A stretch of 64,000 nt of DNA from Verticillium longisporum (GCA_019188255.1 JAETXT010000009.1:186001-250000), one strand, 5' to 3'. Shown: positions 44,623-56,700, numbered from the stretch's first letter. Translations and numbers: made by a program. Notes: generated by a model from the letters alone, not told the origin.

Positions 44623-45572
44623 ATGTCAAACGACAACGCCAACAACAACGCCAACAACAACGCCGACATGAACCACCGACGCCGCGGCTCAGTCACCCAG
44701 CAGGCCCTGGCTGGCCTTTTCCGCAGCAACTCGACCTCGGTCGGCCAAAACTACCAGAACAGTGAGGCCCAGCGACGACGTCTCTCTGTTGCCACCACGG
44801 GCATCGGCCTGGCTGGCACCTCGCCTACCAACCCCAGCCCCTTCACCGGCTTCCGACGAGGCAGCATGTCGACCAACTCTGACTCGTTTGACGAGAACGC
44901 CATTGACGAAGAGGAGGTCGTACGCGCTCCCCCCACCACCCCTTTCGCCCGCCGTATGAGCTTTGGGGCCCCCGCCGTGCGCTATGTTCGTCCGGGTGGC
45001 GGAAGCCCCTCAGCGCCAAATGGTAATCACCCATCTGCATCAACATCTGTCCCCTCCAATGCTCCCCTTCATCAAATGTCTGCCACTGGCGGCAGACGAA
45101 GCAGTGTGAACCCCCGAGTTCCCTCGACGAGAACAGGTGCGATTCCCAGAAAGTCAACCGCACCAGCTCGTCGTCGTCCACCTGCACCCGTTGCAGGGGG
45201 CGGACCTCAACGATTGCGCATGCCGAAAGACATGATCATATCCCTGGCAAGCAATGCATCACTCGATTGATCCTGGACTAACAATTCTTCTCCTTGGCAG
45301 ATCAAGGATTTAACTGGTCCGAGCAACTCAAGTCTCGAGCTGAGAGCTCTGTCCAGGGCCCCCGACCGTCATTCTCCTTTGGCTCGACTGCGTCCACCTC
45401 GCCACCCCGTGGCAACGGCAACGCCATGCACGACCGCGCCAAATCTGTGTCCGACATGCCCGCTCCGCCCGCGCAGGCCGCCGCCATGAAGCCCAAGGCT
45501 CCTGAGCCCCAGCGAAAGAAGCCCGACGCTTTCCAGGAGCGTATTCTCAAGGGGGACTTCTACATGGACTGA
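44623..45572 (+). CDS. conserved fungal low-complexity protein of unknown function
   Basis: The N-terminus is Asn-rich (DNANNNANNNADMN) and contains RRRGSVTQQALAGLFRS, a Ser-rich stretch and RRMSFGAPAVRYVRPGG. The second exon from 45301 reads DQGFNWSEQLKSRAES, then SFSFG and a conserved C-terminus (HDRAKSVSDMPAPP and KPDAFQERILKGDFYMD). The acceptor at 45300 follows a clear GACTAAC branch point. The donor is ambiguous: GTAATC at 45023 gives 224 residues, while GTGCGA at 45137 is in the same phase, gives a shorter intron and adds 38 residues. The RRRGS and RRMS motifs resemble basophilic kinase sites (inference). Similar proteins occur widely in Pezizomycotina, but I know no function for them. 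Confidence 0.8.
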
Positions 45573-46831
45573 AGGGACCTCAGCGGCGCTGAATATGTCA
45601 CAAAAGCTCATGTTATATGTACATTGCATGGGTAGGAATGCCGTATGCCACGCACCCGCCACCTACCCCCCTCCACGACATCTCACTTTTACGATTTCCT
45701 CCTTCACCAATACCCCCTCTTACCAACAGCGGCGACGTTTTACAAATGTCAGGAGTCGCCCCAGATTGATTGCTTGATTTGATTGACGGTGCGGGCGTTT
45801 TGACGTCAGATTAGACGGCCGTGTACCTTTCAGCACGGAGTGCTGGTCACGGGTTTTTGCAGACTTGCGTGGGCTAGGGCTCAATGGGCAGAGCAACTAG
45901 GGGAGGCAGAGCAGGACGCGATGCCAAGGCAAACACGGTTCATTGTCATTACAGGCGCGGGATCGGATCGGGAGCGGCTATCATATTACCTGTAACTGGA
46001 CTCCAAAATTGGACTGGTACGAATATGGATACATGGTTTGGCTTTTGCAGAGATCGCTCGCGGACGAAGACGAGGTGCAAGGCCGTGTCACGAGAATGTA
46101 CCAAACGAAGGGTGGCAGGCCCATGGGGATGGAGGCCAAGGCAAGATGGGGGTGACCCGCCTGTTCAAGGGCACGGGGAAATTGATGGAGGCTGGCGATT
46201 GAGCTGATGCGTATTCCATGGGGAACGCAACCGAGCTCATGAGCATTGTTTGACAGACTTGGGAGAGAGTGTAGCGACTCAATCAATAAAAGTCTCACAT
46301 TGACAAGTCACAAAAGCCATGGAAGCGTCTATTCGTATTGACACACCTAACCAGACACACGGGCTCTAAATAGGTACAAGCTCTCACACGTTTCGACCGA
46401 TTGTCGTTGTCGAAAAACAAAATAAACGCCATCCGCACCGACCGCACTTCTGCTGTGCTTCCAAGCCGTTTTCCTGCTGTTCGGCCGTCCGACCGCCGAT
46501 CCCAGTCCCTGTACGCCCAAAGGTAAAAATATACATGAAACAGCGGGTATCCCCCCCCCCCCTTCTCCACCTCGACCCTGTGCAGAAGGCTTCTTCTGGT
46601 AAAGAGACGCCTTTGTCCAGTGACATGACGGACGGGGAAAAAATGCAAGTCTGTTCCTCCTGCCGTCTCAGTTTTCTGGGTCATACAGTGAAGAAGGCGC
46701 CGAAGATGGAAAAAAGGAATGACCACAAGGCCGACCGGAACTCCGCCCATGAAACCGACACAAAAGGCAAAAACAAAAAGGGGTATGTAGGCGACACACA
46801 CACACACACGCAAAAAGGAAAAAATGTAGAA
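45573..46831. other. intergenic region between convergent genes, with (CA)n
   Basis: No gene supported. A C-homopolymer lies at about 46549-46561 and a short (CA)n tract at about 46796-46809. The right part is the 3' flank of the minus-strand regulator. Confidence 0.5.
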
Positions 46832-49747
46832 TCACATCTGGAACTGCTGCGCCGGTCCCGCCCAGGCACCGCTGCCACCAGCACCACCACCAGCAGGCCC
46901 GCCCGCGCCGCCCGCGCCTCCGCCAGCGCGCACGCCGTCGAGGACGTCGCCAAATTGGCCGACCCACGGGTCAACGGCGAGGGCGTAGCGCACGCAGGCC
47001 TCGGCGCTGGCGGGGTCTTCGGCCATGCTCGTGTCCGCGTGGGGGCCGAGGGAGGAGGAGAAGGCGGGGGGCCACGGCTGGATGGGGAAGCCGACGGGGC
47101 CGGTGATGCCGAGGCTGTAGGCCAGCTCTTCAAAGGAGAGGTTGTTGATTGGATCGGGGTAGGGAGGGCCAAAGTCGTGGGGCGGGAAGGGCGGAGCGGC
47201 GGCCGAGGTGGAGGTGGAGCCGGGGCCGGAGCCGGGGCCGGAGCCGGAACCGGGGTCGTAGATGTACGGCGGCTGCGCGGCGCTCGGGGGAGGCCAGGCC
47301 ATGTGGGCGTTGCCATTGCCGTTTGCGCTGCTGGTGCTGGTCGAGAGCGGTGTGGGGGTGCTGTCTGTCGAAGGGACGCGGTGGCGGTCATTCGTGGCTA
47401 TTTCAGAGAGGAGGTGGAGGGGCGTGTTGGCGGTTAGGTGGGCTATTGGTGGCCGCCGCTGCTGCTGCTGCTCGAGAGTCTCAAAGGACTGCTTGCCATT
47501 GGCCATGAAGCGCTTTGGGTCATCAGCGGAATTGGGGGGCCCGGCGGCAGCGGCGGAAGATGAAGATGATGATTCTTTCGAAGGCCCGCCGGGCATGGCA
47601 CCGCCGACTTGGCGTTCTTGCTTGAGGAACCAGCCGCGCAGCATGACGAGGACGACGAGGAACTTGCTCGCGGGGCGGCTTCCGTCGTCGGCGGCCGCCG
47701 CTCGGAAGTGCTCGAGGATCTGGTTCACGTAGGTATTGACCTTCATGTCGTCGCGTCCCATGATGCCGGCGAGCTCGCTGCCGGGGGCGACGGCGCAGAA
47801 GAACATTTTGATGAGGACAACGAGGGCGTACGAGATGCGGACGAGGTTGAAGACGGGCAGGCAGCGGAGGGTGGCTATGTCGGTGGCGAGAAACGTGTCG
47901 AAGATGGCGTGGCAGGAGGAGAGGCAGGCCGAGTAGGCGTTGACGTGGAGAGGATGCAGCCCGGACAGAGGTGACGTCGCAGCGATGTCTTGGAGGGAGA
48001 TTTCTGCAGGGTGGTTCGTCCTGGCTGCGGGTGACGAGCAGACATTGATGATCATCTCGTGCATGTAAATCTTGACGACATGATATGATATGGTCAGCGT
48101 GGCTAGAAGGGTCAGAAAGGAGGCCTAGAGAAGGGAAAGGAGAGAAAGAGAGGAAGGAAGGAAAAGAAAAGAACGTACTTCGGTGGAGAGCAGGAGGCAG
48201 CATGTTGTACGACGTGTCGAGATCACGCTTCAACCTCCTCAGGGAAAATGTGATGCCGGGATCGCGAACATTAATCGTATCCTCAGGCTCGGCCGTCGCA
48301 AACTGGGCGGCGACATCCTCGGACACGCGATGCGTGTCGACGAGACCGCAAAAGTACTTGTCCGTCGGCGCCGCGTCCGGCGAGGTGCGCAGCATCTCCA
48401 TGCTGTCGGCCATGAACTTTGTCCAGCGGATGAGCAGCGGGCGATGCAGCGCCATGGCCGTGTTGCTCGAGAGATAGTAACAGGCCAGCCAAGCGCGGCG
48501 CGCCTCGAGAGACTGGGGTCGGGCAGCTGGGTCCGGCGGTGCTGGGCGTGGCGGCAGGCGTAGACGCCGTAGACGCCGTAGGGCGTGAGGCCCTGGGGCG
48601 CGGCGGAGCGCTTGCCGAGGCCAATGTCGATGGCCATGACGGCGGCCATGTGCACGAGCTGGTAGAACTTGAGCTCCTCGTAGTGCTCGGGCGGCCAGTA
48701 CCAGATGGTGGTGAGCTGCAGCGCCTGCACGAGCTCGAGGCTCTTCTCGCCCGTGATGACGACCTTTTCGGCGAGCACCTGCATCGTCTCGCGCACGAGC
48801 TGCCGCTGCAGCGCCGAGGCCTCGCTCGACGCCGCCGCCAGCACGGCCAGGAACAGCACGGGCTTGGTGGTCCGCAGCTCGCCGACCGTCATGGTGGGCG
48901 GGAACAGGACGGCCGGCAGGTGTCCCACCATCTTGTCGTTGTACCGCGCGAAGAGGGCCGTCGCCTTCTCCAGCGAGAGGATCCCTCGGTCGATGACGTC
49001 GTCGTAGCTGCTGTCGATGCGTGTCGGCGGCGGTCCCGGCCTCGCCGCCTCGAGCAGCGGCACAGCGGCGTCGCGATCGCCGAGCTTCCTCTTGACGCCA
49101 GCCGTGGCGCCCCGCTCGGCTCTCGGCGTGTACAGCCTCGGCGGCTCGGCCTCGCCCACCGCCGCAGGCACAGCAAAAGGCTCCCTCCTCAGGCCCGTGT
49201 CCGGCGTGGCCGCCGCCGTACCACCTGTGCTGATGGCCGTCTCGCCCGCTGTCCGCGCATGCAGGCTCGCCGTCAGGGCGTCAATCTTCTTCTCGAGCTC
49301 GGCGACGCGGCTGTCCGTCTTCTTGGCCCTCTTGCGCGTCGGCACCGTCACGATGCACGCGCGGCGCGCCTTGCGACACCGCGCGCAGGGCCCCTCGGGA
49401 GCGGCGGCGTCAGGCACGCAGCGCACCTTGAGGCCGCGGCAGGCCTCGCAGGCGCGCGGCCGCTTCGTCTCGTCGGCGTGCTGTTGGCTGTGGTGGTCGT
49501 GATCGTGGTCGTGATGGTGCTCGTGCTCGTGCTCGTGGTCATGTTCGTCTTCGGAGGCGTGGGACGCCGGGGTTCCGTCTCGGCTCGGCTGCTGGTGGAG
49601 AGGGGCTGCTCGGTAGCCTGCAGACAGGGCGGCGGCGGCGGCTGCTGCTTCGGTGATGCCATCGGAGGGCGTCACGGTCGATGACGTCGGGGCGCTGCGG
49701 AGGGCGGGATCGACAACGGTGGCCGCGGGGCTTGTTTCGCCGCCCAT
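46832..49747 (-). CDS. Zn2Cys6 transcription factor with His/Asp-rich N-terminal tract (one apparent frameshift)
   Basis: Two exons, 49747-48179 and 48102-46832 (minus strand), would give 946 residues if one base is allowed for in the C4 run at 48515-48518. The reading frame shifts there from ...HRRTQLPDP into SLEARRAWLACYYLSSN, and both halves fit the family. The N-terminus has a His/Asp/Glu-rich tract (HDHEHEHEHHHDHDHDHH) just before the zinc cluster C-x2-C-x6-C-x10-C-x2-C-x6-C, followed by a basic and coiled-coil stretch (DSRVAELEKKIDALTASL). The middle part is the usual fungal regulatory region (IWYWPPEHYEELKFYQLVHMA). The C-terminus is Gly/Ser/Pro-rich. The 76-base intron joins in phase 1. 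The start at 49747 (MGGETSP) is chosen as the first ATG ahead of low-complexity sequence; a longer in-frame start exists at 49813. The target is unknown. Confidence 0.85.
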
Positions 49748-50165
49748 GGTGGGATATGTGTGCTTGGTTGGGGTGAGAGCGGACCGCCGTAGAGCCGGCG
49801 AGGCGACGGTCACCGTGACGTGCCGTCTAGATGCAGAATGGCCAACAAGGTAGCGTCAAGCGTATTTGAGGCATAGGAGACGTAGTGTTCTGCGAGACAG
49901 TTTGATGGGATGCGATGGAATGGAACATCGGAGGATGGAGAACGGAGCAGCGGCGTTTGATAATGCCGACGTTGCTTGGTGTTTTGGGCCTTTGGACGGA
50001 CAAGGCGGCTGCAACCGCCGACGTTGCCTTGCTTATGTCATCACTCGTACCTTCCTGTCCTTCCTTACCTACCCAAGCTACCTTACCAGGGAGGCTATAG
50101 TTCGAGGCTATAGTTCACCTGACTACTAGGTCCGCTTTTCAGGTGGTCGATAAAAGTTGGCCTGC
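49748..50165. other. intergenic region
   Basis: Upstream region of the regulator. A 14-base tandem duplication (GAGGCTATAGTTC-like) lies at about 50091-50117. No gene seen. Confidence 0.45.
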
Positions 50166-50168
50166 TAA
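50166..50168. repeat. TAA target site duplication (left)
   Basis: TAA flanks the left repeat and recurs at 53167-53169. A 3-bp TWA duplication is typical of PIF/Harbinger elements. Confidence 0.65.
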
Positions 50169-50200
50169 GGCCCTGATCCTCTTAGCCATTGAATTGAAAA
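50169..50200 (+). repeat. left terminal inverted repeat of the PIF/Harbinger-like element
   Basis: 31 of 32 bases match the reverse complement of 53135-53166; the one difference is C versus T. TpG and CpA are retained. Confidence 0.92.
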
Positions 50201-50639
50201 GCCATTAGCTCAATAGTACTTCCTCTAAACGGTGCTAGCGGGCTATTTTAGAAGTACCTCTAAACCCTTACTTTTCTCCCTCTATTTTAAATAATCGGAA
50301 TAAGACTCTTCTATTCTATATTAAGCTTCGCTACTTTAATTCTAATTATAAAGTATAATTAATATAATTAGTTCTATACCTCTATTATATAAATTTATAC
50401 CTATTTATTACTAAAACGACCCCTATAATTATAATAAATAATAAAGAGCGAGTCCCTATAGCTCTTAGCTAAACTATAATTAATCTCGACGACGAAATTA
50501 ACTTATTTATTAATAATGATAAAGAAGCTATTCCTCGAGAAGTATCTAAACCTCTCTTCTATACGCTAATAGAGCTAAAACCCTCCTAAAATAGTAAGCC
50601 GTAAGCTCGATTTATATAATAACCCGAATACATAAAGCT

Positions 50640-50990
50640 CTTCCTTAAGCGCTTATAATACTTAATCGTAGAAGGAAGGCTCTTTATAATAAATAATAAG
50701 CGGATTACTCTTAGATCTATATTTAGCGAAATCCTTCCTAATTTATAATTAACGTTCTTTATAATAGATTTTATTATTTATAAGCTTATTATAAAATACT
50801 CGAATCTTTATTTAGAATATTAGAAGGTTCTATTATTTATAGAGAAATCGGGAATAGGATACGATAACTTTATAAATAGGATATCGACTTTAGAAGTAAA
50901 TTAGGATATATTTAAAGCGAGGAATAAAAGGATATTATAAATAAGATCTCGGGGGTTCCTATATATTAATTTATTATATCGAGCTATATA
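50640..50990 (+). pseudogene. Myb/SANT-like DNA-binding domain remnant
   Basis: The plus-strand frame through 50821 reads stop-KVLLFIEKSGIGYDN, followed by an I-F-x-A-R-N and an IYINLLYRAI-like segment. This matches the Myb/SANT-like domain pattern (LKxxYxxxxxLLxxSGFGWD...VWxxYI...FPLYxxL). Trp and Gln codons have become stops and W has become Y, as RIP would cause. Such proteins accompany PIF/Harbinger transposases and also occur as free fungal genes. Confidence 0.6.
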
Positions 50991-53134
50991 GCTATACTTA
51001 TATATAATAAGCGAAGATATCTCGGAAGTATAAGAACGCTATTATTAATAGAGCTCTATTAGAGACGAGAATAACGTTAAAATAGAGGTTAAGAGGCTAT
51101 AGATCGAGAGGGCGAGTAAGAAGTAGGATCTAGAGCGTAATTCGGAGACTTCTACTCTAAAAGTCGATCTCTCTAATCTCGATTTACCTTCTTTAGTTAC
51201 TTTACTAGCCTTATAGCGCTATTAGGCTAAAGTAGCTAAAGAGTAATAATCGGAAGTTATAAAGGTAATCTACGAGGGCCTAGATAGGCTTATAGTATTA
51301 AAAGGAGAAGCAGTAATAGCGTAAGTATTATTCTTCTACGAATAACGATTTAGGAAGGATCTCGGATTTAATAGCCTCTTAGAGGTAGGGGAGTAGTTTT
51401 CGTATAATCTATTAAGGGCTTCGACCTTTAATTACCTATTATAGGGGTCTTAGTTATTATTTTTAAAGAAGATAGGTATAATAAGTAATATAGATAGTAA
51501 AGAGGGTAATATAAGCGAAATAGCTAATATAATAGAAGAGGTAATTTAATATTTAGATCTTAGATTCTAAATAATATAAATAGCTATATTAATTATATAT
51601 AGAATAGTCTTATATAGATATAGCTTTCTTATTAGCTAGAGTCCTATTCTTTTAATAATTAAGTAGAATTATTACTTAGTACTTAATTTCTAGGCTATAG
51701 TAATTATTAATCTAGATATCTATTCTCTCCTTTACTATATATAGAACTTCTTCTATATCTATATTATTAATACTTCTAAGGCTATCTATACCTTCTAATC
51801 TATCGATTTTATCGTATTCTATTTATAGGAAGTTCTAGAGACCTATTATAGTATATATAATATTAATTTATATAGTAAACGAGTATTCTAGTAATCCTTT
51901 CCTTAATATCGTAAATATATATTTAAGGACCCTAAATATCCTCTTAATAATAATATAAAGATATATATAGATACGATTATATTTATCTTTTATTAATAGG
52001 CTATTCTAATCGATATTTTCGAAATCTCTAAGATAATAATAATATTCTATAAATAGTATAATAAACCCTTATAGGTCTTATATGAACCCGCTATCTATAA
52101 GATAGAAATAGCTATTAAGTACTTAGAAGGACCTTATTAAGGCCTATATTAAAAAGGTCGAGTTATTAATAGACCCCTCTATACTTATTAATATATAAGC
52201 GAATATAAGGTTAAATCTTATAATAGCGAGTACGTTCTACGATATCCCTCCTTTCCTATTAAAGAACCTATTCTTCTTAGAAGCCTTAATAAAGGCTAGT
52301 ATATAAGTTCTATTAATAGCGCTAATATAGCTATTAAATTAATAGTATTATAAGTTTAGCTCGATATATTTATCGACGAATTCGTCCTTAGGAAAGCGAA
52401 TAAACTTAATATAAAGCTTATATAAAGCTAATAATACCTTATCGAATATCCTTAGAATACTACTCTAAGGGATTTTTAATAACGTCTCTATTACCCTCTA
52501 TATTACTATATAGCCGATAATATAGAGAAAAACTAATAGCTTCTATTCTATAGATCGATACTAAGAATCCTAGACGAGATAACGCTTCCTAGCCTAGCTC
52601 GTAAGTACTCGGAATTCCGGCTTTAAGAGCCGAAATATACTTATAAATCTATATTCTAGGCCCTCTAGCTAAGCTATTACGAGCTATTAAGCTACTATTA
52701 CCTATTTAATTACTTATTATCGTAAAGCCTCTCTATAGAATAGTTATAACGGTAATAGGAGGTCGAGGAGAAATAGTAATATTAATATTACGATTTAATT
52801 AATTTCATCGTCTTCTTCGCTAACGAGCTTAAATGCTCTAAAAATCGTAATAGGTATTAGAAACGACTCTATTTTAGTATAGAATTAGCCTAGAGAGTAG
52901 TAACGTAATTAACTTAATTAAGAAACGTAAGCTATTAAACTTAATAGCTAATTCTTCGCTTAAATAGGGAATTTCCTATAAGAATAGGGGCCCCTACTAG
53001 TATAGTATATTTATTATATAATATCTAGTTAAATATTAGCCTACTATTTATTTAGTATAAAACGCCTATTAAATTAAGTAAGGCATTATAGGTACGGGCT
53101 ATATTTCATATACATCGATGAACTTTTCATTTCA

Positions 53135-53166
53135 TTTTCAATTCAATAGCTAAGAGGATCAGGGCC
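53135..53166 (-). repeat. right terminal inverted repeat of the PIF/Harbinger-like element
   Basis: Inverted partner of 50169-50200 with one mismatch. Confidence 0.92.
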
Positions 53167-53169
53167 TAA
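53167..53169. repeat. TAA target site duplication (right)
   Basis: Matches 50166-50168. Confidence 0.65.
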
Positions 53170-53781
53170 ATGAGGGAGCCTCGCTATCACGTAGATCAGC
53201 GCCTACCCATGCCCCGCTATCACGTAGTAAGCCTGCTATAGGCCTTTCGGTAGGCCTGACGAGTGCTTGCTGATAAAGGAGGTATCTTGAAATAGCACAC
53301 AGCAAAAGCAGTCACGGCATCACTCAAGTCAGAGCTAGCGTTCATTCTCAACATCTGCGCGCTGCAAAGAAAACGAAATAACCCCGTGCCTAGCCCGCCA
53401 TGAGTGAAAGACGCCGTCAACGCCGTGCTGCGCAGAAGAGAAGGACGCTGGATCCAAGCCCAGCGTCACGTAACTATACAAAAACCCATGACTTGCCCAA
53501 ATACGAGGGAAAAGAAAAGAGAAAAGCCTCATGCCGTCATCCTCGCCGCCCCTGGCACGTCCCCTCCGTCTGATTACATCTTCTTCGCCTGTCGACAGTC
53601 GATGCTGGGGTATAATCGTCATAACTCGGAGCCGGCTTCGTTGCGCCGGTAGGTATCGATAGAGAGAGAGAGAGAGAGAGAGAAAAGACGGAAAGACGAA
53701 ACATCTCTAGGCGTCAAGCCAGTTCCGTCATGCGCGTCGCTTGGCTCGCCCGTTCGTGTCGTGTCGTTTCATCCCTTGCCT
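53170..53781. other. intergenic region, 3' flank of the RhoGAP gene
   Basis: Contains two copies of CGCTATCACGTAG at about 53182 and 53215 and a dinucleotide tract at 53661-53683. No gene seen. Confidence 0.45.
53661..53683. repeat. (AG)n microsatellite
   Basis: About 11 uninterrupted AG units. Confidence 0.9.
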
Positions 53782-56700
53782 CTAGAATCGTGTCTCCTCA
53801 CGGAGTCCACTCCGCGCCGCTTGCTGATTCGTGTTCATCATGCCGCCGTTGAAAATGGCACTCTCGCGCCGCCGGTTGGGCTTTTGCTGCTGCCACTGCT
53901 GCTGCTGCTCGTACCCTCCATTTCCACCATCCATCGGGCCGGCAGAATACCCCCCGCGCGCTTGCTGGTGGTAGCCCGCTCCTTCGTACCCCTGAGGCCC
54001 ACCCATGCCGCCCTCGTACCCAGCCCTGCCATATTGTTGCTGCTGCTGCTGCTGCTGCTGTTGGGCATACTGGGGTTCATACGTCATCCCGCGATGGCCC
54101 GAGAAGTTCTGCGGCGAGTTCGTGCCCCCTCGAGCGGCGTTGAGGTCTTGCAGAAGAGGCGGTGGCGTGCTCCCCTGTCGAGGCTGCGCCTGTCCCGTGA
54201 CGGCCTCCATCAAGCGCTGCCGGTGAGGAGACGGGCTGTGGTCCGTGGTGCCCGGCCGCGCGCTCTGGCCGTCGCTCGGCCTCCGGGGCAGGCCAGCCGA
54301 CAGCGGCGGCGCGTCGCGGGACGACGCGCTGGCGCTGCTCGGTGACGGGAGCTCATACTCCTCGGCGTCGACGCCAAAAATGGGCTCGTAGTTCTGCAGA
54401 AACATCGCAAACACGGGTGCCGGGATGTTGAGCGTCGGCGAAAAGACAATACCGACATTGCGCACCGTCATCTTGTTGACGTCGGCGTTGTTGATGATCC
54501 GGATGAGGAACGCGAGCAGGTACTTGAGAAGCGTCGCGTTGGCCAGCGGCAGACGCTGAACCAGTGCGTTCAGAGCCATGACCTTGTCCTTGGGGCTCGT
54601 CATCTCCGTGACGGACAAGAATTCATTGTGCAGGTCTCTCGTCAGTATCGTGGTAGGCAGCTCGCGCAGGTACAGCTTCAGGAGCGACGCGATGGCGTGG
54701 ATGTCGTAGAACGCCTCGTCCGTGATGAGGTTGATGTCGCCTTCAATGTTGAAACGCTCCCGAATCTGCTTGATGACCACGTTGGAGCCGCTGAGACGGA
54801 AGATGCCCTCCTCGAGAATGGCATTCTTGGCGTCCAGGTACTGGATACATCTGTAAACAACTGCCGGCAGGGGAACGTCGACGTCGACAGGCGAGTTGTA
54901 TCGCACAGCATCGGTCAGGTTCGCTCCAAACACCTGCCGGACCGGTCCTTGGTACCCTGCGCCCTGTGGTGGCGTTGACGCGGAGCTGCCGTCAAAGAGC
55001 CCATCCGAACCACCGTCACCAGACGACCTTGTCGTCTTTGGTCCGAAACCGAAAAAGCTCCTCTTCCGCTGCTTCTTCTCCTCGTAGCTGGGAACGGAAA
55101 GCGCCTGCGGCTTGTTCCCCACGAGGACGAGTCGGAGATGACGTGCATGTCCTTGGGGCCAGAGATGACCATGGGTGCCTGCGCGGCCTCGTTATGGCCT
55201 GGGTGCTCCGGCAGGCCTCCAGATGTTTTGGGTCGTCCCGGCGCCGAGTGCGGCAAGTCACCTTGGGATGTCGAATCATATCTGACCCCAATGAGGCTGT
55301 CCGAGTCGGAGGGCTGGTGGTTGGAAACGCCTGGCTTTCCCTTCTTCTTCTTCACCATGTTGCGTTCCGATCCGCCCGAGCCGTGCCTGTCGTGTGTGTG
55401 GTCCTTTCCGGACCGGCTATCTTCTTCGCCAGGCTCACGGTAGTCAATCCACCGAAGAAGGGCGTCGACCCACTGATCCCTCTCCATGTCACTCTCCGCG
55501 CAGAGCACGTGCTTTACGTGGCTGCTCGAATCCTTTTTCTTCGGCTCCAGGACGAGGAACGCGTGTCGGTACTGGTTATCAAAGTCGTCGCCATTCGCAC
55601 CAGGAGCTGGTGACTGGCTTTCGTTGTGCTGAGATTGCTTGCCAATCTGAGCATGAGGCAGCTTGATGGTGCCAAGGTGAGCTCCGCCGGGTGCCTCAAA
55701 GTACTTGAGCTGAGGTCCATCCAGCACAAAGAGGCGAGCCCTCCAGCCTCCAAAGTTCTTTCCCCTCTTGGCCAGGTAGCCGCTGCGGAAAGGTCGCCGG
55801 CCGGGGCCGGCACTCGCGTTGGCTGACTCGATGATGTCGGGGGTCGAAGCTTCGTCAAAGTTCGGAGGCAGAGTGTGAGTGGAGAGGTACTTGCACAATT
55901 CCGTCGCGGCCGTCTGGTCAAGCTGTGTCTCCAGGATTTCTTCGAGGTAGTAGTCTAGTGCAATGCGGCGAGCGTCAAGTTTCGCCGGCGCGTGTCCGCT
56001 GAACAGTGCCCTATCAGGAGCCTTGATCGTCACGGTCGAGCAGTTCTTCAGCTTCTGGTCGAGCTTAGCGAGAGACGCAAGATCCTTCTCGACGCGCCAG
56101 AGTTCTGCACCGTTGGCGCGGCTGAACACAGCCAGTGTGAATACGGGGTCCTCTTCGAGTTGTGTCAGGGATAATACGCTGGCTCGTGAAGGCTTCATCC
56201 GTGACGAAGCAACCTTGATCTGAATCGAGGGCAGTGCATTTGGAGGGAGGAGAAGGTCGGGATACTCTTCTGTGATAAATCCCTTGAAGACGCGACTGCG
56301 TTCGGTGGGGCTCGCGCGTGGCTTGTCTGAGTTCGCCTGCCGGTTCGTCTCTGAGGACTTCATAATGACCAGTGGCTGGGGGCTCTTCAGAGACAATGGC
56401 TCGCCCGTCATGTGCGGCGGCGAAGCAAGCGGCGTGCCTGGCGGGAGAGGAATCGGCTGCCGCGGCGGTCTCGGGGACAGGGGGGCGGATTGCAGGTGAG
56501 ATCCGGTTCGAGGTGTCGCCAACGAGTTTACGTTTCCTGACGGCCCAGCACCGAATGGGCGAGGAGACTGAGGAAGCCCGGGGCTCAAGGGGCCAGCGAC
56601 TACAGTGGTCTGGAGGCGGTCTCCAGAGAGAACGCCTGCGAGGGATGCCGGGCCGTTTTGTTGCAGCGCAAGCTGCTGAGGAATCTCTCTTGGGCTTGGC

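Larger units (their letters stand above)
50169..53166. mobile_element. RIP-degraded DNA transposon, PIF/Harbinger-like
   Basis: A 2998-base AT-rich block bounded by 32-bp inverted repeats with one mismatch (50169-50200 and 53135-53166; both begin GGCCCTGATCCTCTTAGC) and a TAA target duplication. The interior has the same CpA/TpG-poor RIP pattern as the hAT copies. A Myb/SANT-like coding remnant on the plus strand (50640-50990) supports PIF/Harbinger, whose elements carry such a DNA-binding protein besides the nuclease. I could not recognise the nuclease in the degraded remainder. It shows no obvious similarity to the two hAT blocks. Confidence 0.8.

Noticed and set aside
46535..47437. 300-codon plus-strand frame, Gly-rich
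   Set aside because: Antisense to the Gly/Ser-rich C-terminus of the same regulator; low complexity only.
48539..49684. 381-codon plus-strand frame, Arg/Leu-rich
   Set aside because: Antisense shadow of the GC-rich Zn2Cys6 regulator.
55087..55130. Intron explaining the frame change in the RhoGAP gene
   Set aside because: The only GT...AG pair near the shift would give an intron of about 32 bases without branch point; one missing base in the C4 run fits better.
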